Shown here in pieces: positions 52,439 through 61,332 of a DNA stretch of 64,000 bases. The stretch is taken from contig NC_084790.1 of NCBI RefSeq assembly GCF_028858725.1, forward strand, positions 6,268,001 to 6,332,000, written 5' to 3'. Each line of letters begins with the position of its first letter. Position 1 is the first letter of the stretch. Position numbers and translations under genes: made by a program. This stretch comes from Colius striatus (Eukaryota; Chordata; Aves; Coliiformes; Coliidae). Below the pieces are notes generated by a model. That model was not told where the DNA came from. It saw only the letters and a program-made list of their open reading frames with translations, and did no database searches.

Positions 52439-53239
52439 TTCGCGGAGCGCGGGGCTGCCGTGCGGAGCGGGGCTGCTGCGGGGGGCTGCCGTGCGGAGCG
52501 GGGCTGCCGTGCGGAGCGGGGCTGCTGCGGGGGGCTGCCGTGCGGAGCGGGGCTGCCGTGCGGAGCGGGGCTGCTGCGGGGGGCTGCTGCGGGGGGCTGC
52601 CGTGCGGAGCGGGGCTGCTGCTGGGGGCTGCTGCGGGGGGCTGCCGTGCGGAGCGGGGCTGCTGCGGGGGGCTGCTGCGGGGGGCTGCCGTGCGGAGCGG
52701 GGCTGCTGCGGGGGGCTGCCGTGCGGAGCGGGGCTGCTGCTGGGGGCTGCTGCGGGGGGCTGCCGTGGGGAGCGGGGCTGCTGCGGGGAGCTGCTGCGGG
52801 GGGCTGCCGTGCGGAGCGGGGCTGCCGTGCAGAGCGGGGCTGCTGCTGGGGGCTGCTGCGGGGGGCTGCCGTGCGGAGCGGGGCTGCTGCGGGGGGCTGC
52901 CGTGCGGAGCGGGGCTGCTGCTGGGGGCTGCTGCGGGGGGCTGCCGTGCGGAGCGGGGCTGCTGCTGGGGGCTGCTGCGGGGGGCTGCCGCGCGGAGCGG
53001 GGCTGCTGCGGGGGGCTGCCGTGCGGAGCGGGGCTGCTGCTGGGGGCTGCTGCGGGGGGCTGCCGCGCGGAGCGGGGCTGCTGCTGGGGGCTGCTGCGGG
53101 GGGCTGCCGTGCGGAGCGGGGCTGCTGCTGGGGGCTGCTGCGGGGGGCTGCCGCGCGGAGCGGGGCTGCTGCTGGGGGCTGCTGCGGGGGGCTGCCGCGC
53201 GGAGCGGGGCTGCTGCTGGGGGCTGCTGCGGGGGGCTGT
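52439..53239. repeat. G-rich minisatellite immediately upstream of EMC4
   Basis: About 22 tandem units over 800 bp. Each unit is a fixed 18-bp block, GCGGAGCGGGGCTGCCGT, with 0, 1 or 2 inserted copies of a 13-bp CTGCTGCGGGGGG-type block. Unit lengths are therefore 18, 31 or 44 bp. Units on the right are mostly 44 bp and carry CCGCGC in place of CCGTGC, which suggests recent local homogenisation. The array ends 140 bp before the EMC4 start codon. The plus strand has regular runs of four to six G. Confidence 0.92.
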
Positions 53240-53378
53240 TCACGCTGCTGCTCACGCTGCTGCTCACGCGGCGCTCGCGCGGCCGTGACGGGCACGGAGC
53301 TCCGCGCGCGACCCCAGGCGCACCCCCCTCACGTGACCCCCACGTGACCCTCCCCGCCCCCGTTCGGGCGCTCGCAAG
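53240..53378 (+). promoter_or_regulatory. EMC4: EMC4 proximal promoter and 5' UTR
   Basis: CpG-rich and TATA-less. Two CACGTG E-boxes, each followed by AC (CACGTGAC), lie at 53330-53335 and 53341-53346, 11 bp apart, which is about one helical turn. They fit USF or MiT/TFE-type factors. The start codon sits in AAGATGGCGGC (53377-53387), a strong YY1-type site seen at many housekeeping starts. Factor binding is inferred from motifs only. Confidence 0.55.
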
Positions 53379-54800
53379 ATGGCGGCGGCGGCGGCGGTTC
53401 GGGGCCGGCGGTTCAAGTGGTCGCTGGAGCTTTCGGCAGCGCCCGGGGGGCGGTGAGGCCCGGGGGCGGGGCGGGCGGGGCGGGCTGGTGGGAGTTGGGA
53501 GGTCTCTGGAGGATCCACCGGTCTGTCCGGCCTCACCTGTGCCGTCCGACCCACCCCCCCACCCTCTTTTCCGTCCCAGGCCCCGCGGAGCCGCCGAGGG
53601 CCGCGGGCCGCTGGGGTTCGCCGAGCGGCAGCTGGGGGAAGGCAGCGTCCACGAGAGCGACAAAATCCTCATGGAGAAGGTGGGCGGAGGGGAATCGCGG
53701 GGGGAGGGAAGCCCGTCCCCGGTTCCCGGGCCCCGTGCGACGGCGGTACCCGCACGCCCCACGGGTCCCCTCTCTCTTTCTCCGCAGCGCTGCTGGGATG
53801 TGGCACTGGCACCGCTGAAGCAGATCCCGATGAACTTATTCATCATGTACATGGCCGGCAACACCATCTCCATCTTCCCTGCCATGATGGTGTGCATGAT
53901 GGGCTGGCGCCCGCTGCAGGCCCTCATGTCCCTCTCTGCCAGTGAGTACGGCCCCACGCGCAGCCCTGTGCAGGTGGCGGTTCCTAAGGTGTCCCCCCGT
54001 GTCCATCCCCTGCCTCCCCACAGTTGCCATCAGCCCCTTGCCTTGCATCTAGTCTTGCTGCTGTTGTCCCTATATGTCCCCTGATAGCAGTCACTACAGC
54101 AGCCCCAGCCACATGTGCCCCCTCACAACAGTTAGTCCCGTGTCAGTTGTCTCCACGTGTCCCCCAGCAGCCGTGCCTGTGACAGTGGCCTCCATGTGTG
54201 CCCAAGCAGCCGCCGTGTCCATTGTTCTTGTGCACCTTGCAGCAGTCTGCCATGTGTCACTCACGCACCCCCTACGCTCTCCCTGTGGCAGCTGTCACCT
54301 CCATGCCACCTGTCTCCCAACAGTCACCCCCATATTGGTCGCTCCAGACCTGTCCCCAGACAGCCTCCTCCTTGCCACCCATCCCACGCCTCCCTCACTG
54401 CTACCCCTGGCACCTCCCTGCCACCCCTCTGCCAGGTGTGCAGCCTGTGGGTGATAGCCCCAGGTCCCTGCCTCCCACCTTTGTTTCTTCCACAGCACTG
54501 AAGGCCCTGGAGAGCTCCAGCCGGCGGGCACTGCAGGGACTGGTCTTCCTCGTGGGCAATGGGCTGGGGCTGGCGCTGGCCCTCTACAAGTGCCAGGCCA
54601 TGGGGCTGCTGCCCACTCGCCCCTCCGACTGGTTGGCCTTCGTAGCCCCCCCACAGGTGTGCCTGGATGCAGGGCCCCCCCATCTCACTGCCCCGGACAC
54701 CGGGGTCACCCCAGCCCGACCAACACTTCCTTGCTTACCTTCTTTCTCTCTCTTCCCTTGGCAGCGGATGGAATTCACTGGTGGGGGGCTCATCCTGTGA
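53379..54800 (+). CDS. EMC4: EMC4, ER membrane protein complex subunit 4 (5 exons)
   Basis: EMC4 is a small multi-pass subunit of the ER membrane complex, which inserts tail-anchored and multi-pass proteins into the ER membrane. Exons are 53379-53452, 53580-53679, 53788-53941, 54496-54656 and 54765-54800. All introns are GT-AG and short (108-554 bp), and the phases join to 525 nt, or 174 residues against 183 in human. The start ATG has good context (AAGATGG) and gives [14 protein letters not shown], which matches the conserved RGRRFKW near the family's N-terminus. Residues 59-110 hold the highly conserved RCWD...PLKQIPMN block and the first membrane segment (about 75-97, rich in M/I/F). Residues about 122-141 form the second hydrophobic segment ([20 protein letters not shown]). 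The protein ends [11 protein letters not shown], as in the family. Residues 25-58 (exon 2) are the diverged, shorter part. Introns and an intact frame show a functional gene, not a retrocopy. Confidence 0.97.
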
Positions 54801-54819
54801 CCCAGCGTGCACACACCTC

Positions 54820-54825
54820 AATAAA
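54820..54825 (+). terminator. EMC4: EMC4 polyadenylation signal
   Basis: AATAAA 20 bp after the stop codon, followed by a GT-rich stretch at 54837-54853. The implied 3' UTR is very short, about 45 bp. Confidence 0.85.
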
Positions 54826-55054
54826 GGCGATGGCAGGCTGTTGACCTTGTTTTGGGGAGAAATTCCAAGGGCTTGGGGGCTCTGGCACGGGTTGGAGCAA
54901 CAGCCATTTATTGGTGGTGTGGGTGGGGAGCAGCTGGGGTCTCTGCTGGTGGGGCTGGGGCCTGTGGTGTGAGCAGTGGGAAGTGTGCTGGAGAAACACT
55001 GAGGCTGTCACTGAAATGAGGAATAAACTCAGCCCCACTGTAGCACGAGGTGGC

Positions 55055-55858
55055 AGCAGCAGCATTAGCATTCCCTCACTGCAGCACGAGGCAACAGCTG
55101 CAGTAGCAACAGCAGCATTCCCTCATTGCAACACAAGGCAGCAGCAGCAGCAGCATTCCCTCACTGCAACACGAGGCAGCAGCCGCGGCAGCATTCCCTC
55201 ACTGCAACACAGGGCAGCAGCATTCCCTCACTGCAGCACAAGGCAGCAGCAGCAACATTCCCTCACTGCAGCACCAGGCAGCAGCAGCAGCATTCCCTCA
55301 CTGCACCACAGGGCAGCAGCATTCCCTCACTGCAGCACCAGGCAGCAGCAGCAGCATTCCCTCACTGCAGCACGAGGCAGCAGCAGCAGCATTCCCTCAC
55401 TGCAGCACAAGGTGGCAGCAGCAGCATTCCCTCACTGCAACATGAGGCAAGCAGCAGCATTCCCTCACTGCAACATGAGGCAAGCAGCAGCATTCCCTCA
55501 CTGCAACACAAGGCAGCAGCAGCAGCATTCCCTCACTGCAGCACAAGGCAGCAGCAGCAGCAGCATTCCCTCACTGCAGCACAAGGCAGCAGCAGCAGCA
55601 TTCCCTCACTGCAGCACGAGGCAGCACAAGGCAGCATTCCCTCACTGCAGCACGAGGCAGCAGCAGCAGCATTCCCTCACTGCAGCACAAGGCAGCAGCA
55701 GCAGCATTCTCTCACTGCAACACAAGGCAGCAGCAGCAGCAGCATTCCCTCACTGCAGCATGAGGCAGCAGCAGCAGCATTCCCTCACTGCAGCACAAGG
55801 CAGCAGCAGCAGCATTCCCTCACTGCAGCACAAGGCAGCAGCAGCAGCATTCCCTCAC
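55055..55858. repeat. 35-bp minisatellite downstream of EMC4
   Basis: About 22 tandem units of CATTCCCTCACTGCAGCACA plus AGG and a variable (CAG)n run. Standard units are 35 bp; shorter ones differ in CAG number. Because 35 is not a multiple of 3, a continuous frame cycles through all three phases and produces a 357-codon open frame of alternating Q/A/S/H-rich repeats. This is not evidence of a protein. Confidence 0.93.
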
Positions 55859-57076
55859 AGCACTCCTGAAACTGTTTCGAAGTTGCTTTTCTCACAGTTT
55901 ATGCCCAAAACACGACTGCTGTTGTCAGGCTTCTCTCCCTCAGCCTCCTCCTTTCCCTCAGCTGCCTCTCAGGTTGATGTCTAGGGCCTCTGGCTCCCAG
56001 GTGTCTGCACAACAGATAAGTGGATACTGTCACTTCTAACCACTTCTAACCCTTTGCTTACAATTCCCATCATTCAACTCCTGGCCCAAAGCGTGCTTGT
56101 ATAAAATACCAAGTGACGAAAGGGATTTGGGGTCTGTGAATGAGAACTCTCTGAGCTCTAGTACCAAAGCCTGTACTGGCAGTGCTGGAATTATCCTGGG
56201 AGCCCTGGGGACTACCCTGTGTGTGCACTTGGAGTCTCAAGGTCTGTACTGGGAGCCTTCAGGGCTGTACTGGCATCATACAGCCCATGATAGCACTGCA
56301 CTGGGAACACTGGGTCCATACTGGGAACATTGGGGCTTATACTAGGATACTAGTTTAACTTTACCTCATATTGGCATTATACTGGGAATACTGGGAATCT
56401 GACTCATAGCTGTGGCTCAGGCTGGCATCATGCTGGGCCCACTCTGGGAGTGCTGGGATCGTACAAGAAGCACCTGGACCATACTTTGAATGTGGCAGCC
56501 AGTGCTGGGATTCATGCCTGAAGACCTATGGCTTTGGGTGGCATTGTACTGGGAGCATTGCTGCCATACTGGGGTCATACTGTTGGAGCTGTAGCCCAGA
56601 CTAGTATTGTACTGGGAACACTGGGTCCAGACTGGGGTCATACTTGAAGACCCATGGATCAGGCTGGCACTATACTGGGAGTGCTGGGTCCTCTGCTGGG
56701 GTGATGGTGGACGATGCAGGGCAGCATGTGCGTAGTACTGGGTTGCACTGGTGTGCTCAGGGGCTGGGGGTGTCAGTATTGCTCACACAACCAGCCCCTC
56801 TGTCAGGAGCTCCAGGTCTGATGCACATCGAGGGTTTGACCCATGGCTGCCCCACCAAGTGCCCCCGCTGCTGTGTAACTGCCTCTGACTCCCCCCAGCT
56901 GGCTTCACTTGCCTCATAACCACCCCCAACTGTCTCATCTCCCCCAAATGGCCCCATACATGTCCAAGTGTCCCAGAACTGCCCACAAGTGCCCCATAAG
57001 TGTCCCCCAGTTTGACTCCCAGCTGTTCCCCTGCCCTATAACCATCCCCAGATTACCACCACCACCACCCTGTTTT
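55859..57076. other. Intergenic, with degenerate ACTGGGA-type repeat
   Basis: No gene is recognised. From about 56170 to 56700 the sequence is a strongly degenerate short-period repeat around TACTGGGAACACTGGG. An (ACC)n tract lies at about 57056-57069, just before the CR1. Confidence 0.6.
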
Positions 57077-58431
57077 CATAGAATCATAGAATCACTGAAT
57101 GGTAGGGGTTGGAAAGGGACCTTTAGAGATCATGTAGTCCAACCCCCCTGCAGAAGCAAGGTCACTTAGGTCACATAGGAACATGTCCAGGTGGGTCTTG
57201 AAGACCTCCAAGGAAGGAGCCTCCACAACCCCTCTGGGCAGCCTGTGCCAGGGCTCCCTCACCTCACAGTGAAATAGATTTTTCTTGTGTTTTAAGTGGA
57301 AACTTTTGTGTCCCAGCTTCATCCCATTACCCCTTATCCTGTTGCTGGCTACTATAGAAAAAAGGGATGTCCCAACCTCCTGACACCCACCCTTTAGATA
57401 TTTGTAAATGTTTACAAGATCTCCCCTCAGTCTCCTCCAGACTAAACAGCCCCAGATCCCGCAGCCTTTCCTCGTATGAAAGATATTCCAGTCCCCTGAT
57501 CATCTTGGTGGTCCTGCGCTGGACTCTCTCCAGCAGTTCCCTGTCCCTCTTGAGCTGAGGAGCCCAGAACTGGACACAGGACTCCAGATGAGGCCTCAGC
57601 AGGGCAGAGTAGAGGGGGAGCAGAACCTCCCTTGACCTGCTGGCCACACTCTTCTTGATGCTCCCCAGGATGCCATTGGCTTCTTGGCGATGAGGGCACA
57701 TTGCTGGCTCACGTTTAGCTTATTATCAATCAGGACTCCCAGGTCTCTCTCTTGGAGCTGCTCTCCAGCAGTTCGACCCCCAGCCTGTATTGGTACATGG
57801 GGTTGTTCCTCCCCAGGTGCAGGACTCTGCACTTGTCCTTGTTGAACCTCAGGAGGTTCCTCTCTGCCCAACTCTCAAGCCAGTCAAGATCTCACTGAAT
57901 GGCAGCACAGCCTTCTGGGGAATCAGACAGTCCTCCCAGTTTGGTGTCATCACTGAACTTGCTGAGGGTCACTCTGTCCCCTCATCCAGGTTGTTGATGA
58001 AGATGTTGAACAAGACTGGCCCCAGAACTGATCCCTGTGGAACTCCACTGGCCACAGGCCTCCAACTCGATTCTGTGCCATTGATCATCACCCTCTGGGC
58101 TCTGTCATTCAGCCAGCTCTCGATCCATCTCACTGTCCACTCATCCAAGCCACACTGCCTGAGCTGTCCGATGAGGATGTTGTGGGAGACAGTGTCAAAA
58201 GCCTTGCTGAAATCAAGGTAGATGACATCCACTGCTCTCCCCTCATCTAGCCAGCCAGTTATGCACTCATAGAAGGCTATCAGGTTGATCAAACAGGATT
58301 TCCCCTTGGTGAAGCCATGTTGACTCCCCCTGATAACCATCTTATCCTTCATATGTTCAGTGATAACATTCAGGATGAGTTGTTCCATCACCCTTCCAGG
58401 GATGGAGGTGAGGCTGACCCGCCTGTAGTTT
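57077..58431 (-). mobile_element. CR1 LINE, 1.35 kb, with reverse-transcriptase remnant
   Basis: The longest CR1 in the window. In minus sense it runs from within the reverse-transcriptase domain (58391 leftward) to the 3' tail CATAGAATCATAGAATCAC at 57077. A 140-codon frame at 57969-58391 holds RT blocks [17 protein letters not shown] and [10 protein letters not shown]. The catalytic F-x-D-D block appears just after it in another frame, as FSDD, so the ORF is frameshifted. The frame at 57327-57701 is the typical CR1 C-terminus (RPHLESC.QFWAPQ...RRTTKM...[16 protein letters not shown]). It is 5'-truncated and inactive. It lies between EMC4 and TOMM5. Confidence 0.95.
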
Positions 58432-58870
58432 CATGGGTCCTTTTTTTAGGGATTTTTTTCCCCAGTTTTCACTGGGTTTGACCCATTTTTGCCCAGTTTA
58501 CCTATTTTCGCCCCATTTCCTCATATTTCTTCTTGATGTTTCCTCACTTTTTCCTGGTTTTCACCTATTTATCCCTGCTTTTGTATCATTTTTGCCTGGT
58601 CTCCCCATACATGCCCCAACCCTTCTAACTTTCTGGTTTCACCCCATCTTACCTCATTCATGTAGGTTTTTGGGTTTTTTTCACAATTTTTCACCTGTTC
58701 TGCCTTTATTGTACCCTATTTCCTCCTTCCCGTTTCCCCATTTTGCCCCCATTTGCTGTTTCTCCATTTCTTTTGTGTTTTTCTTTATTTCCCTCTTTGT
58801 CCCTGTTTCTTCCATTTTTTCCCCCTGGTTTTGCTCCATTGCTCCCCCTTGCCCCCATTCCTGACCCATT
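58432..58870. repeat. Pyrimidine-rich low-complexity tract
   Basis: About 440 bp on the plus strand made mainly of T and C, with a loose CCCATTTTTGCC-like period. It begins exactly at the 5' end of the CR1. No gene is seen. Confidence 0.7.
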
Positions 58871-59676
58871 TCCCCACACAGATAATATGCTCCCAGCCAA
58901 GGTCACTGTAAACTGGAGCAACACTCTTCCTTCAGCTGATGGAGCCAGCAACATTAAAAAGCAGTGCCTGTGCTGCATGTGGCTCTGCAGGCATTCCCCA
59001 AGCACCTTGTGAAAATCATTTCAAGGGCTTAAGCACAAGTCTGAGAAACTAAGCCTGGATCTCTCAGATCTGGTGTGCAGCTGATCTGAGGCTATGAAGT
59101 AAAATCCTAAATACCTGTTTTAAGACTTAGGCAAACAGAAAAGCAACCCAAAATATGTGAAAACGCACCTCCTGCTTTGGCAATTCAGCTCAGAGTCATC
59201 TTAAACCAATGCCCAGTAAGCATCAGTCCCTGACCTTACAAAATCCTTTTCAGAAAGGACAATCCCAACTCTTTTCACAAAGCAGGATGCCTTCCTAAGA
59301 AAACAGTCCCTATTTTGACATCAGTACAAGAACACTGCAGGTGGCCTCGCAAGCAACACTCCTGAACTACTACAGTATAGCAATTAGCCACGGTGAAGAC
59401 TTCAATTCAGGGTATGACACAAGACTACAAGTACTGGCATGAAGCAGTAACAGGCACTGCCAGAGGTCTGCTCTGACTGAAATTTGGTTACCAAATCAAA
59501 GAAAAAATATGATGTTGTTCCCACTTTACTTAAATTCACGATCCAGAAGGCTGGCACAGGCCTGGCCTGCTGGATAAAGCTGAGATGCCCTTCCCCCTTT
59601 TTATTTCTCCAAGTCGTGAAAGAAACACATCATGGCCTTGTCTTTTTCACTCTACTTTGCTTTTCCTCAGTACAAG
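58871..59676. other. Intergenic region, no gene recognised
   Basis: Unique-looking sequence between the pyrimidine tract and the LTR. I see no exon, RNA gene or repeat. Confidence 0.4.
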
Positions 59677-60795
59677 TGTGGTGGTTTAGCCAGGTGTCCA
59701 CCCAGTCATAATATCACTGTCTCTCCTAAACTGGACAGGAGAGAGAGGGAAACATAACAAATGGCTTGTGAGATAAGGATGGAGAGATCACTCGGCAATT
59801 GGCATCAGGAGCAAAAGATTCAACTTAGGGAGAAAAAGGATTATTAAAGAAACAATAAGAGCAGGGAGATGAGAAATAAAACCATCTTAAAAACACCTCT
59901 CCCCACCCCTCCTCTTCCTGGGACTCCCTTTCCTCCCCCCCAGCAGTGCAGTGGATGGGGGTTATGGTCAGTTCATTACAGATGGACTTTGCTGCTGCTG
60001 CTTCTCAGGGGGAGGCCTCCTCACACTCCCCACTGCTACACTGTTGGGTCCTTCCCATGGGAGACAGTCCCTCACCAACTTCTCCAACATGGGCCCTTCC
60101 CATGGGCTGCCGCCCCTCGTGAACTGCTCCAGCACAGGGCCTGCCACTGGGGTAGCTGCTCACACCCTGCCCCAGCGTGGGTCACCCACCAGGAGAACAG
60201 TCCTTCAGGGACAGACTGCTCCAGCCTGAGTCCCTCACAGGGTCACAAGTCCTGACAGCAAACCTGCTCTGGCATGGGCTCCTCCCCCACGGACTCCCAG
60301 GTTCTGACAGGAGCTTGCTCCAGGATGAGCTTCCCATGGAGTCACAGCCTCCTTCAGGCATCCACTCGCTCTGGTGTGGGCTCCTCCACGGGCTGCCGGT
60401 TTGTCTCTGCTCCCCAGTGGCCTCCATGGGCTGCAGGGGACAACCTGCTTCACCATGGTCCTCATCATGTATCTATCACAGGGGAGCCTTTCCAGGGCCT
60501 AAGCACCCTCCTCCCCCTCCTTCTCCACTGACCTTGGTGTCTGCAGAGACGTTTTCACATTCTCCCTCTCTGTTGCTGCTGCAGTTTTGCAACTGTGCAG
60601 CAACTTCTCCAATCTGTTATCTACAGAGGCATAACCTCCATCACTAATTGGCCAGGCCTGGGTCAGCTGCAGGGTCCAGCTTAGAATTGACCGGCCCTAA
60701 CCCTGTGAAGCTACCAGCAACTCTTCTTGCTTAAAGAAGCCACCCCTGTAGCCCCCCTGCTACCAAAAAACCTGGTCCGGTCAAAAACCACTACA
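59677..60795 (-). mobile_element. Solo LTR, ERVL-like, 1119 bp
   Basis: Termini are TGTGGTGGTTT and AAACCACTACA, nearly perfect inverted repeats. They are flanked by a perfect 5-bp target duplication ACAAG (59672-59676 and 60796-60800), the length typical of class III (ERVL) insertions. The element reads 5' to 3' on the minus strand, ending ...GGCTAAACCACCACA as avian ERVL-type LTRs do. The interior has imperfect repeats of about 50-60 bp. There is no internal retroviral sequence. The related copy at 45110-46100 is more decayed. Confidence 0.85.
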
Positions 60796-60889
60796 ACAAG
60801 TTGACTTCAAAGGTGGAGGAGAGAGCGAGCTCAAGACAGGAGACAGGGAAATACCAGATGACCTCTAGAAATAGATCAGTACCAGAGTT

Positions 60890-61332
60890 AAGTGACACAA
60901 CTGCTCTTCCATTTATTTATAATCAAACTGGTTGTGAACTGGAGTCATTAAAGATTCCACTTTCCAAACAGACAGGTTCAGTAAGGTCGATAGCCGTAGC
61001 ATGTGGCAGTCTGGAGGCAGCTGCACAACAACGCAAACTCGCTAGTGCTTCGTAGAAATGGAGATGGACTCAACAGTACACGGAACGTTCCATCACAAGT
61101 TGTTGCCTGATGACACCAGGGAGTATTCTGTGCCTAGAATTCACTTGCAGGGACAACAGACATCTTCCCCATACTCCCAATTAGGCTATCACTCTTAGGT
61201 CAGATATGGTTAAGTGAAACATTTTAGAACCTTTTTAGTATGTGATGTCTGCCTCTGGCACAATGCTTAATTAACAAACATGGAAAAGCAGCTACAGTCC
61301 ACGTTTTCATACACTTGAGTCTTCTTAAGTGT
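60890..61332 (-). other. TOMM5: TOMM5 3' untranslated region (proposed)
   Basis: This follows the TOMM5 stop on the minus strand to just beyond an AATAAA hexamer at 60912-60917. The LTR target site lies about 90 bp further on. The extent is inferred from the signal. Confidence 0.55.
60912..60917 (-). terminator. TOMM5: TOMM5 polyadenylation signal candidate
   Basis: TTTATT on the plus strand reads AATAAA in the gene's sense, about 415 bp after the stop codon. Confidence 0.55.

Noticed and set aside
52156-54084. Very long open frames (295-569 codons) on both strands around 52.2-54.1 kb, rich in G, A, L and C or in P, S, A and Q
   Set aside because: They are produced by the stop-poor minisatellite upstream of EMC4. 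The repeat blocks of 13, 31 and 44 bp shift frame from unit to unit. The 569-codon frame merely runs on through EMC4 exons 2-3 and their introns.
54911-55984. A 357-codon repetitive open frame rich in H, S, A and Q
   Set aside because: The 35-bp unit is not a multiple of 3, so the peptide cycles through all three frames of the same DNA. This is expected of any stop-free repeat and shows no selection for one frame.
57327-58391. Reverse-transcriptase-like frames as a host gene
   Set aside because: They are the 3' half of a CR1 LINE with the CR1 tail, frameshifted and 5'-truncated.
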